Shown here: in pieces, positions 1-7,536 of the stretch
Numbering within the stretch: the stretch's first letter is position 1
Layout: every line of letters begins with the position of its first letter
DNA from: Pseudomonadota bacterium
GTDB taxonomy: Bacteria; Pseudomonadota; Gammaproteobacteria; Burkholderiales; Methylophilaceae
Assembly: GCA_023459535.1 (NCBI GenBank)
Contig: JAEWTK010000222.1
Coordinates: 1 to 9,319, forward strand
Reading direction: 5' to 3'
DNA length: 9,319 nt
The notes under the pieces: generated by a model
What the model saw: the letters and a program-made list of their open reading frames with translations, nothing else
What the model was told of the DNA's origin: nothing
Databases searched by the model: none
Made by a program: the position numbers and the translations under genes

Positions 1-354
1 GACGGGCACCGCGCCGTCCTCGCTACGGTTGCCGATGGTCACGCCCTGCCGCAGCGTGCAGTTGCGGCCTATCGTGGCCTCCGGGTGGATGAAGATGCCG
101 CCGAAATGCCAGATGCGCAAACCCGGCCCGATCGAGGCCGATTTGGGGATACTGGTCGCCAGCAAGGTCTCGACCACGCGAAACAGCAGCCAGTAGAGCA
201 TGGTCTGCACACGCTTCCAGCCACCATCCGGCCGGCGGTCGACCCGGCGGCCGAAGCGATAGAGCCAGACCGCCCAGATGGATTGCTCCTTGAGAAACGG
301 CCGGGGATGGGGATAGCGGCGGAGATCTTGCTGCCAGTCAGAATCTTGGTTCAT
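1..354 (-). CDS. Serine-acetyltransferase-like (LbetaH) acyltransferase, 5' part only
   Basis: Only the first 118 codons are present; the gene runs off the left edge in frame. I translated this stretch directly. The start is ATG at 354-352, followed by MNQDSDWQQDLRRY. The region around residues 78-118 reads GLRIWHFGGIFIHPEATIG and then RNCTLRQGVTIGN. This is the hexapeptide-rich start of the left-handed beta-helix of the CysE/serine O-acetyltransferase family, which uses acetyl-CoA. Within EPS loci such small LbetaH proteins usually O-acetylate a sugar rather than make O-acetylserine, so polysaccharide acylation is the inferred role. The start lies inside the preceding polymerase gene, overlapping it by 17 nt (338-354). 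The ribosome-binding site is weak, so translation is probably coupled. The catalytic His region and the C-terminus are not visible, so substrate and completeness cannot be judged. Confidence 0.85.
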   Translation of the reverse strand, partial: MNQDSDWQQDLRRYPHPRPFLKEQSIWAVWLYRFGRRVDRRPDGGWKRVQTMLYWLLFRVVETLLATSIPKSASIGPGLRIWHFGGIFIHPEATIGRNCTLRQGVTIGNRSEDGAVPV

Positions 355-1798
355 GTCTGCGGTTGCTCTTGAAAAAACTGGACATATTGCTTGCTTGCTG
401 CTGTGCCAACTCAACCTCTTCCTGCTCGGCCCGCTGCTGCACCATGGTCAAGGCGCACGCCGCTCCCATGAAGAACCAGAAATACCAATTGAAGGCGAGG
501 TAATCCAGCATGTTGTCCGAGAAGGCGAAGAACAGGTATTCGATCACCAGCGTGATGGCGATGACCGTGCGCAGCTTGTCCTGCCGGCTGCCGAGTTTGA
601 GCGTGAAGAACAGCCGCGCATACATCCAGATGGCCGCCATGATGCCGACCACGCCGGTCTCGAAGAACCACTGGATATACGTGCTGTGCGCACCGAAATG
701 CGTGTTGCCCGCCAAGGGGAAGAAGACCGGCGAGTAATGCTTGAACGAGTTGAGGCCGTAGCCGAACAGGGACTTGGCCTTGCTCATCCATTCGATAGCA
801 GACTCCCAGAGGAACAAGCGCCAGGCAAAGGAATTGAGCTGGGCGTTGCGCACGTATTCATTGCCGCTGCCCAGATCGAGCAGGCGGTCGCGCACGCTGG
901 GAATCAGCAAGGCCGCCACCGGCGCCAGTACGAGATAAAACAGGTACTTGCGCTCGAACAGCAAACCGTAGACCGCAAAGATAACGAAACAGGCCGCCCA
1001 GGCACTGCGCGTCTTGGTCATCACCAACAACCCCAGCAGCAACAGCATGTAGGAGACGAATGACCAGCGTGTTGCCGCCGAAGCCTGCACCAGGCTGGTC
1101 TTCAGCCGGTAGAACAACAGGGAGATGCAGAGCACGATGTAGAACGCGAAGATATTCGGATGACTGAAGGTGCTCTGCAGCCTGAAGCCGTCGGCTGAAA
1201 AGGTGTTGATGTTCTGCGCGATATCGACAAAGGCGTAAAGCACCGGGATCAGCGAAGAAAGCAGGATGGTGGTGACGCACAACTCGAAATCGGCCCGCGA
1301 CCTGACCACATAAAAGGCGATGACGAACACCGCGCAATAGGAGGTCAGCGCCAGCAGCATGCGCAAACCATCCCTGAATTCCGGCGCATAGGCGAGCGCG
1401 ACACCAGCGACCAGCAGCACCGGCCCCCAGATCGAAGCCACTCGGCGTGTGATGCCGCCCGGCCGCTCTAGGACGAACAGCATGGCGATGAAGATGATGA
1501 GCGCATTGATCAGCGCGCCGACACCGAAACCGCCACCGAACTTGGACATCTCGAACACCACATCGCCGGAGGCGCGGAACATCAGGATCAGCAGCAACAG
1601 CATGCGCTTGTCGACCACCAGCAAGATCATCATCGCCAGCACGAACGGCAGCGCCGAGATCAGCATGATATTGCCTTCCACCAGCGTGACATAGGCAACC
1701 ACGCCCAGCCCGCCGACCAGGCTGGCCAGCAGCAGGAACAGACCGCCAGCAGCGGTCTTCAGGTTCTCCATGTAACGTTGCTGGAATCTTGCCACCAT
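338..1798 (-). CDS. Wzy/WaaL-type O-antigen polymerase or ligase, multispanning membrane protein
   Basis: This 486-residue, very hydrophobic protein has about a dozen predicted membrane helices, as expected of inner-membrane Wzy polymerases. Family marks are FSHPNIFAFY near residues 211-220, KTRSAWAA near 262-269, and the Wzy_C-type block near 345-385 (GYGLNSF, then AHSTYIQWFFETG). The block contains the periplasmic-loop His typical of Wzy/WaaL proteins. The C-terminal 30 or so residues are cytoplasmic-looking and Q/E/S rich. The start is ATG 1798-1796, because it forms a TGATG overlap with the stop of the upstream glycosyltransferase (1800-1798). An in-frame ATG at 1882 would overlap that gene by 85 nt and add a polar, non-membrane extension, so I rejected it. 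A later ATG at 1771 is possible. The likely role is polymerising EPS repeat units in the periplasm. A ligase cannot be excluded from sequence alone, but the Wzx/EpsE/EpsF neighbours favour polymerase. Confidence 0.88.
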   Translation of the reverse strand: MVARFQQRYMENLKTAAGGLFLLLASLVGGLGVVAYVTLVEGNIMLISALPFVLAMMILLVVDKRMLLLLILMFRASGDVVFEMSKFGGGFGVGALINALIIFIAMLFVLERPGGITRRVASIWGPVLLVAGVALAYAPEFRDGLRMLLALTSYCAVFVIAFYVVRSRADFELCVTTILLSSLIPVLYAFVDIAQNINTFSADGFRLQSTFSHPNIFAFYIVLCISLLFYRLKTSLVQASAATRWSFVSYMLLLLGLLVMTKTRSAWAACFVIFAVYGLLFERKYLFYLVLAPVAALLIPSVRDRLLDLGSGNEYVRNAQLNSFAWRLFLWESAIEWMSKAKSLFGYGLNSFKHYSPVFFPLAGNTHFGAHSTYIQWFFETGVVGIMAAIWMYARLFFTLKLGSRQDKLRTVIAITLVIEYLFFAFSDNMLDYLAFNWYFWFFMGAACALTMVQQRAEQEEVELAQQQASNMSSFFKSNRRHEPRF

Positions 1799-2877
1799 CA
1801 GGCAGTCAGCCCCGATGGCGTCAGCGTCAGTATCGGCTGCTTCTTCAAGCCGTTGATCAGCCAGGACCTGACCGTGCGCCATTCCACATGGTGTACGCCG
1901 AATCTCTGGCTATGGGCGAAATACCTTGCAGCCATGACCGGCTTCGAGCGGTTGGATATCACCTTGCGGTAGGAAAGCTCTCGGTGCAGCTCGGCACTGT
2001 GCGGCATGGCACGGGTCAGCATCTGGCGCATTTCCCGGTATTCCTCGGTGAAATCCAGCCGGTCGTTGAAATTGATCAGGTTGACGCCGTGGTTGCAGAA
2101 CGGCGCCGGATCAAAGCTGTTGATGCCGAGCATGATGGATAGCGACTCGGTCAGGTAGCGCGAGATATTAAGGGCCACCTGGGTTTGATCGACGTATTTG
2201 GTGGCGCCGACATTGGCGCCATGCCAGCGATACTTGATCAGGCTTTGCCCGATGTTCGTGCAATGCGCCACCAGCGCCAGCTGGCCGAAGAGGAAATAAT
2301 CCTCGGCCAAACCCGGCACCTGGATGCGCTTGTCCTCTGGCATCGCGCCGATGAAATCGACACCGTAACGCGCACCCAGCCGCTGAATCGCATCGAAGCG
2401 CATCGCCACCGTCGGGTGCGCCACCGGCGTGCGGAACGGTGTGCTGATGAGGACGCCGTATTGCCCGGTGGGCATATCGAGTATGCCGATCTTGCGGCCG
2501 GAGGCGTCGATCACATCACCCAGCGAGCCGACCAGCACCAGTTCGTCATCGTCATCCAGCGCGTTGGCCAGCATCTGCATGCGGTGCGGCAATGAGACAT
2601 CATCGGCGTCCTGCCGCATGACATATTTGCAATCGCACAAATCGAGCCCGGCATTCAGCAGCCCGGCGAGCCCCTTGGCCCAGGGCAGGCGATGCACAAC
2701 GATACGCGGGTCGCGTTTTGCATAGGCTTCGGCCAGTTCAAAACTGCCATCGTCGGAACCGTGATCGAGCACCAGCAGGCGCCAGTCGCGATAGGTCTGC
2801 TGGCAAATGCTTTCTATGGATTCGGCCAGATAGTCGATGCCATTCCTGACCGGGAGCAATACGTCAAATGTCGCCAT
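1798..2877 (-). CDS. Family 2 (GT-A fold) glycosyltransferase
   Basis: A 359-residue soluble protein with a GT2 catalytic domain at the N-terminus. It begins with the nucleotide-binding strand FDVLLPVRNG (residues 4-13). LDHGSDDGS follows at 37-45, a slightly unusual form of the usual DDGS(T/S)D motif with His in second place. The metal-binding DXD-type motif QDADD is at 89-93, followed by SLPHRM. AEDY at 191-194 fits the catalytic-base ED motif, and YRWHG at 216-220 fits the family's distal motif. The last 130 or so residues lack a motif I recognise and have no clear membrane helix. The protein should transfer one sugar from a nucleotide sugar to the growing lipid-linked repeat on the cytoplasmic face; donor and acceptor cannot be read from sequence. 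The ATG at 2877-2875 is preceded by a good AGGA ribosome-binding site. It sits 22 nt after the pyruvyl transferase stop, and its own stop overlaps the next start. Confidence 0.92.
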   Translation of the reverse strand: MATFDVLLPVRNGIDYLAESIESICQQTYRDWRLLVLDHGSDDGSFELAEAYAKRDPRIVVHRLPWAKGLAGLLNAGLDLCDCKYVMRQDADDVSLPHRMQMLANALDDDDELVLVGSLGDVIDASGRKIGILDMPTGQYGVLISTPFRTPVAHPTVAMRFDAIQRLGARYGVDFIGAMPEDKRIQVPGLAEDYFLFGQLALVAHCTNIGQSLIKYRWHGANVGATKYVDQTQVALNISRYLTESLSIMLGINSFDPAPFCNHGVNLINFNDRLDFTEEYREMRQMLTRAMPHSAELHRELSYRKVISNRSKPVMAARYFAHSQRFGVHHVEWRTVRSWLINGLKKQPILTLTPSGLTA

Positions 2878-2899
2878 GGTTTTTCCTGTTAATCGAAGT

Positions 2900-3892
2900 T
2901 CAGATTCGCTGCTGGCTCACCAGCTCGCTGGGCACCGTCCAGGCATTGACGTAGGTCGAGTTCTTGCCGTAGCTGTTATCGATGACGGTGTTGGGTTTAT
3001 CCATGAGGCAGGCCAGTATGTGTCCGTGCAGACGGTCGGTGAAAATATGCTCATGGCGGCCAAACAGTTCGATGGCCTTGTCCACCAGCTTGGCCGAATA
3101 GCGCGCCCAGGAATCGGTCAGCAAGCGATTACCGGCATGGCTCAGCCCGGCCTTGTGCGCGATACGCATGGTTTTGCGGAAACGCTCGATAGACTTCTCG
3201 CCGTCGCCGACCAGCTCCGGCCAATCCGTCGTCGCCCGCACGTCCAGCTCCGTATCTGTCATCAGTGCGTTCTTCTCATCATCGGTACGGCTGATGCGCA
3301 GTGTGCCTTTGGACGGGAGCTGCGGGTCTGCGCTGATGCGATAGAGCTGATGCGCCATGTCGGGCAGCAGATAGACGTGATTGGTGAAGTCGCTGGCAAT
3401 CTTGTACGAATTGAAATCCCGCACGCAGATGTGCACATCCGGATGCTGGCGGAAGATGGCGGCAGAACGCTTTCTTTCAGCGTCGGACGAAAAGTGGATG
3501 GACTGCGGCAGCACGATGATGGTGTTTTGCGGCCGGCTGGCCACCACCTGCTCACGCAATGGTTGCATGCCATAGGCGGAATAAAGATCGCCGAAATTGC
3601 CGCCGCCATGGAACACGATCACGTCGTCATCGCGTATCCAGCCGAGGTCATAGGCAAAGGCCGGTGAGGTGATGCGGGGACGCAGGCCATGCTTGCGGAA
3701 AAACGCCAGCGTGCCGTGCATGATGAGCAAATCCCCGATATTGCCGTGTACCGGAATATCGACAAAATGAAACGGGCGTCCACGCACCAGGTCGAGCAGT
3801 ATCTCGTGCTCGCCGGCCAGGGTGTTCATCAGGAAGGCGTGTTGTTGTACAGGGCTATTCATCTCTTTCACCTGGGTTCTCATGGTTTTCAT
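2900..3892 (-). CDS. Polysaccharide pyruvyl transferase family protein
   Basis: A 330-residue soluble protein of the polysaccharide pyruvyl transferase family (Pfam PS_pyruv_trans), which adds a pyruvate ketal from phosphoenolpyruvate to a sugar. Visible motifs are HGNIGD (49-54), FHGGGNFGDLY (94-104), IIVLPQS (125-131), VRD (157-159), YLLPDMA (174-180) and TDRLHGHI (285-292), followed by DNSYGKN (305-311). The HGGGNFGD and DRLHG blocks are the family's hallmarks. Pyruvyl ketals give the polymer negative charge, so the EPS is probably acidic. The ATG at 3892-3890 is preceded by GAGGA, which overlaps the flippase stop (3904-3902). Internal ATGs at 3883 and 3862 are alternatives; the one at 3862 has an AGGTG site. 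The gap to the flippase is 9 nt. Some family members have roles other than ketal transfer, so the reaction is inferred from family and locus. Confidence 0.92.
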   Translation of the reverse strand: MKTMRTQVKEMNSPVQQHAFLMNTLAGEHEILLDLVRGRPFHFVDIPVHGNIGDLLIMHGTLAFFRKHGLRPRITSPAFAYDLGWIRDDDVIVFHGGGNFGDLYSAYGMQPLREQVVASRPQNTIIVLPQSIHFSSDAERKRSAAIFRQHPDVHICVRDFNSYKIASDFTNHVYLLPDMAHQLYRISADPQLPSKGTLRISRTDDEKNALMTDTELDVRATTDWPELVGDGEKSIERFRKTMRIAHKAGLSHAGNRLLTDSWARYSAKLVDKAIELFGRHEHIFTDRLHGHILACLMDKPNTVIDNSYGKNSTYVNAWTVPSELVSQQRI

Positions 3893-3901
3893 CTATGTTC
3901 C

Positions 3902-5200
3902 TCAACCAAAACTGCGCCTGGTCAGAATCCGGAATACGGCTTTGCAGTCTTCTGCGGTCGGCAATACATCGGGCACCGTTTCCTTCAGCACCAGCGGATA
4001 GATCGTCATCGTGACCGACAGCCGCAGCACCGCACCGGCCAGCATCAGCAGGCTCAGGTAGACATGGATGTTTTCCGCGGGCAGGAACGGCAGCGCCATG
4101 AACACCGGCAACACCGAAATGAACTGCCGCATGAACACCAGACCGGGCCGGCCGCCGGCGTTGAAGTGTTGCGCCAAGGTCCAGCTGGCCCCGGCGATCA
4201 CGCACTCGAACAAGAGCACCGCAAACGGGATCACGGTCGGCGCGAACGAATCGCCATAGACCCAGACGATTAGCCAGGGCGACAGCAATGCGCCGAAGGC
4301 AGCGAGTGTCAGCATGGGCACAAAGGTCAGGCGGAATGCCACGCGCACATGCTGGGAAAGTTCGCCGACATCCTTGCCGGCAAAGCGCGAATAAAGGGCC
4401 GTGGATACCGCCTCCTGCAAGGCGCCGATCAGGCGCGAGGTGGTAAAGGCCAAAGCATAGAAGCCGTATTCGACGATGGTGCCGATATTCAGCAGCGCGA
4501 CCTTGTCGAAATTCACCAGCAGCAGGCCCAGCACCACGGTGCCGTGATGGCTGACGCCATAACGCAGCATGCTTTTCCAGCTGACCGGCTGTTTCCTGTG
4601 GTCTGCACCCTCCCACACCCGGTTCTGCCTGGCCCAGGCAATACCCATGATGGTCAGCACCGCGCTGACGATGGTCTGCGTCAGCAGGATCTTGCGGAAA
4701 TCGACTTCCTCATAGAACGCCAGCAAACCCAACAATAAAATGAGGTTGCCGGCCACCAGCACAAAGCGCATCAGGTTGAAGAAATGCAGCTTGGCCTGCA
4801 GCTGGCTGAGGGCATAAAAATAGCCTTGTGTCGCCGTGATGCTGGTCAGCAGCAATATCAGCAACCACTGTCCGTGCAGTTGCGTCTCGCTCGTCAGCTG
4901 CAAGCCGAAATAGCCTATGAGGACCGAGAATCCGGCGGCAAACAACAGGGAAGCCACCATGAACAATCTGTAATTGAATGGGCGGCCGGTGCCCTTGTGG
5001 TAGATGAAACTGTTGGCCATGCCGAACAAGGCGATGTTGCCACCCAGCGTGGCGATCAGCAGCGCGGCAGAAAGCAGCCCCCGGCCCTCGGGGCCAAGCA
5101 CACGGGCGGTGATGACCGAAGTGATGAAACCGATGGCGGTAATCACCACCGTCGTGGCGAGTGTATTACCCGATGATCTAAGCAAGCCGGCAGCCGCCAT
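3902..5200 (-). CDS. Wzx-type polysaccharide flippase (MOP superfamily)
   Basis: A 432-residue polytopic inner-membrane protein with about 12 helices, the usual size and topology of Wzx/polysaccharide-synthesis transporters. The N-terminus fits the family: a first helix near residues 13-32, then TARVLGPEGRGLLSAA (31-46), the characteristic R-x-LGPE-x-xG loop. Basic loops alternate with hydrophobic segments to the C-terminus. Its expected job is to move the undecaprenyl-linked repeat unit from the cytoplasmic to the periplasmic face for the Wzy-type polymerase encoded two genes further on. An in-frame TGA directly before the ATG at 5200 rules out a longer form. GGAGAG in the 25-nt spacer after epsG is a good ribosome-binding site. 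That spacer also holds a four-codon reading frame ending at the TGA, probably chance. The exact substrate cannot be predicted. Confidence 0.92.
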   Translation of the reverse strand: MAAAGLLRSSGNTLATTVVITAIGFITSVITARVLGPEGRGLLSAALLIATLGGNIALFGMANSFIYHKGTGRPFNYRLFMVASLLFAAGFSVLIGYFGLQLTSETQLHGQWLLILLLTSITATQGYFYALSQLQAKLHFFNLMRFVLVAGNLILLLGLLAFYEEVDFRKILLTQTIVSAVLTIMGIAWARQNRVWEGADHRKQPVSWKSMLRYGVSHHGTVVLGLLLVNFDKVALLNIGTIVEYGFYALAFTTSRLIGALQEAVSTALYSRFAGKDVGELSQHVRVAFRLTFVPMLTLAAFGALLSPWLIVWVYGDSFAPTVIPFAVLLFECVIAGASWTLAQHFNAGGRPGLVFMRQFISVLPVFMALPFLPAENIHVYLSLLMLAGAVLRLSVTMTIYPLVLKETVPDVLPTAEDCKAVFRILTRRSFG

Positions 5201-5225
5201 TCAAACGCTCTCCATGACGGATACC

Positions 5226-6116
5226 CTAGCTGTCCTTGACGATGGCGGCGACGATCTGCACATCACAGACCAGCAATTGGTCCCGCACGTTGGCCAGGTC
5301 GGCCATGCGTGTGAGGTTGCGTTGCGATACCAGCAGCGCACCGCCGCAATTGGCGGCAATGGCCTGGGCATCGGAGGTCACTACGGCTGGCGGCGTATCG
5401 ACGATGACGACGTCGTACTGTTCTCTGGCCTTCTCCAGCAAGGCGGCAAAGCCGCGCCGACTCAGCAGCTCCTGCGGATTTGGCGGGACCGTACCGGCGC
5501 CGAGTACCGACAGATTTTTCAGCGAGTCAAACCGACAGACCACGCTCAGGTCATTACGGCCGATGAGGACATCCGACAGGCCGCGAGGCTGCGGCAGTTT
5601 GAAAATTTTGCGCTGTTCCGGCGCACGCAGATTGGCATCTATCAGCAGCGTGCGCTCACCCAGCTGCGAAAACACCACCGCCAGATTGGCGGCCAGATCA
5701 CTGCAACCTTCGCCGGGATTCGCCGCCACGACCGCCAGCGTCTTGAAACCCTGGTTGAACCAGCGCAGCACCAGCTGGCTGCGCAAGGTGCGCAAGGCCT
5801 CGACCTGCGGCGAGAACGGCTCATAAGCCGCCTGCAGCCGGCGGCTGAAGGTTTCCTCGTGACGCGGCAAATAGGAATATTCAAACTGGATCGCCAAGGC
5901 GCGTTGAATATCGGTCTCACTGACGAACCCGAGTTTTTTGGCAGCTTCACCGAAAGCCATGCCGGATTGCTGTTGCAAGGCCAGTGCACGCGTCAGCTGG
6001 TCGCTGGTGAGCTTGCCCATTTCCACCAGCAGCTGGCCGATCATCATCGGCCGGCGGCCATCCGGGGTCATGGGGGAGGGATTGATATGGCTGATATTCA
6101 TTATGGTCCTATTCAT
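5226..6116 (-). CDS. epsG: EpsG-like BY-kinase/ParA-fold chain-length ATPase with altered P-loop
   Basis: A 296-residue soluble protein of the EpsG type, the cytoplasmic partner of Wzz-like EpsF. Residues about 25-80 form a small domain like the N-terminus of GspE/MshE ATPases (IGQLLVEMGKLTSDQL ... GFVSETDIQRALA). EALRTLR (107-113) leads into the P-loop ATPase. The Walker A region is NPGEGCS (133-139), with Cys where the ATP-binding Lys is expected. Walker A' is LLIDANLR (157-164), with Asn for the second Asp of the usual DxD. Walker B is VVIVDTPP (236-243), intact. The protein ends soon after the fold, without the C-terminal Tyr cluster of Wzc-type kinases. Tyrosine kinase activity is therefore doubtful; ATP binding or a structural role is possible. 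Starts are ambiguous: GTG 6119, ATG 6116 or ATG 6101, the last with the best AGGA site. The epsF stop is 7 nt upstream of ATG 6116. Confidence 0.88.
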   Translation of the reverse strand: MNRTIMNISHINPSPMTPDGRRPMMIGQLLVEMGKLTSDQLTRALALQQQSGMAFGEAAKKLGFVSETDIQRALAIQFEYSYLPRHEETFSRRLQAAYEPFSPQVEALRTLRSQLVLRWFNQGFKTLAVVAANPGEGCSDLAANLAVVFSQLGERTLLIDANLRAPEQRKIFKLPQPRGLSDVLIGRNDLSVVCRFDSLKNLSVLGAGTVPPNPQELLSRRGFAALLEKAREQYDVVIVDTPPAVVTSDAQAIAANCGGALLVSQRNLTRMADLANVRDQLLVCDVQIVAAIVKDS

Positions 6117-6123
6117 CACAGCC

Positions 6124-7536
6124 CTAGGCGGAAGGCAGGTATCTTCCGGGCGGGCCCGGCAACTGTTTGGGACCGGTCACCCGGTGCGTCCTGTTGGTCA
6201 TCGAAATCACCGGCACCCTGAGCAACTCTGCGAGGTCATCACTGCTGCGCACGCGGCGATCCAGCATCTCGGCGATCAGGCCAAGACCGATACCCATCAC
6301 CGTGCCGACGACCAGGGCCAGCGCGATATTCAAGGGGATTTTCGGCGTGTAGGCAGAACCCGGCTCCTGTGCTGCAGACAGCACGGCGATATCGATATGG
6401 TTGGACTGCGCCTCGATGGAAGTCTGGCTGAAACGCTCGGTGACGTTGTCCATGGCACGCTGTGCGGTTTCCACATCCTTCTGCAGCACCGCCAGCTCAT
6501 CACGCATGCGGTTCAGTTCCAGCACCTTCTGTTTCTGCTCCGCCACCTGTGCACGCAGTTCTGCGGCGCGCTGCTGCTCGATGCGGGCGCTGCTGGCGAT
6601 CGTGTTCGAGGTTCTGCCGATCTCGTTACGCAGCTGGCTCTGGATATTCTTCAGCTCTGCCGCCGCCGCCTCATATTGCGGATGGCTCGGCCCCAGACGT
6701 TCCGACAGCTCCGCCAGCTTGGTCGATGCGCGCGCGGCCTCGACGCGCAAACCCTGTATCACCGGGTTGGCGGACACATCCGGCGAATCATTCGCACTGC
6801 TCATGGCGCTGCTCTGGCGCGATTGCGCCTCAATGGCCGCCGCCTGCGCCATCACCAGTTGCTGAGACAGTTCGTTGAGTTTGCTGGTCTCGATATCCAG
6901 CCGTTCGTCGGCGCTGGTAATGCCCTTTTCCTGCTGGTACTGTGAGATGCGCGATTGCGCCTGCTCCAGGTTGCTCCTGAGTGCCGAGACCTGGTCGCTG
7001 AAATAGCTCGCCGCTTTCTGCGCGGGTTCCACTTTCAGTTGCAGGGTCAGATCCTGATAGGCCGCGGCGAAGGCATTGGCAACGTCGGCGACCAGTTCCC
7101 TGTCACGTCCGCTATAGACGATTTCCAGCACACTGCTCTCACGCAAGGGTGAAACCTCCAGCCGCCTGAGCAACTGGCTGGCCAGCCACTGGCGGATATC
7201 GCCACGCCCTTCCGTCGCTTCCATGAACTGCGCCTGCATAGATTCGTTCTCAATCAGCTGCAGATCGTCAACCACCTGCAGCGCCACGCGGCGGTTCTTG
7301 ATCAGGTCCACCTGCGTCGCCAGGTAACCGGGCATCAGCTGCGATGGGTTCGAATGGCCGGTCAGCGCATCCGCGCCCTTGTAATTCACCACCAGCTGGG
7401 TGCCGGCCTTGTAGTATTTCGGCATCAGCAGACTGATGACAGCGGCAGCCAGCACGGTCATGACCAGGGTGAACAGCACGATCTTCAGGCGCGCCCTGAT
7501 AATCAGGAACAGGCTGGTGAGGTTCAGCGGCAACAT
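6124..7536 (-). CDS. epsF: EpsF-like chain-length determinant (Wzz/polysaccharide co-polymerase)
   Basis: A 470-residue inner-membrane protein with the two-helix plan of polysaccharide co-polymerases. TM1 is about residues 17-38, followed by the Wzz N-terminal domain (YYKAGTQLVV at 41-50). A large periplasmic region is rich in heptad-like, Ala/Gln/Glu segments (about 165-240 and 262-370), predicted coiled coil. LGPSHPQY (281-288) is the GNVR-type motif, and TPKIPLNIALALVVG (397-411) is the proline-containing entry to TM2 (about 401-423). The cytoplasmic tail (RRVRSSDDLAELLRVPVI ...) ends in a Pro/Gly-rich stretch. No kinase domain is fused, so it is expected to pair with EpsG in the next gene, as split Wzc systems do. 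It should control chain length and connect polymerase to EpsE. The start ATG directly follows the epsE stop (TAG-ATG), and its own ribosome-binding site is poor, so translational coupling is likely. Confidence 0.93.
   Translation of the reverse strand: MLPLNLTSLFLIIRARLKIVLFTLVMTVLAAAVISLLMPKYYKAGTQLVVNYKGADALTGHSNPSQLMPGYLATQVDLIKNRRVALQVVDDLQLIENESMQAQFMEATEGRGDIRQWLASQLLRRLEVSPLRESSVLEIVYSGRDRELVADVANAFAAAYQDLTLQLKVEPAQKAASYFSDQVSALRSNLEQAQSRISQYQQEKGITSADERLDIETSKLNELSQQLVMAQAAAIEAQSRQSSAMSSANDSPDVSANPVIQGLRVEAARASTKLAELSERLGPSHPQYEAAAAELKNIQSQLRNEIGRTSNTIASSARIEQQRAAELRAQVAEQKQKVLELNRMRDELAVLQKDVETAQRAMDNVTERFSQTSIEAQSNHIDIAVLSAAQEPGSAYTPKIPLNIALALVVGTVMGIGLGLIAEMLDRRVRSSDDLAELLRVPVISMTNRTHRVTGPKQLPGPPGRYLPSA

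Noticed and set aside
353..1063. Plus-strand frame opposite the Wzy-type polymerase
   Set aside because: An antisense shadow caused by high GC content. The minus-strand product has the expected helices and Wzy motifs, and the plus product is polar and has no family resemblance.
3855..4616. Minus-strand frame of 253 codons within the flippase
   Set aside because: It lies in another frame of the same strand inside a well-supported membrane protein. The product is rich in R, A and G without motifs.
5004..6221. Long plus-strand open frame (405 codons) opposite the epsG gene
   Set aside because: It is the antisense of EpsG and flanking genes, whose motifs (Walker A/B, GspE-N-like domain) are clear on the minus strand. 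The plus product is low-complexity, rich in Q, R, H and G, without a recognisable domain.
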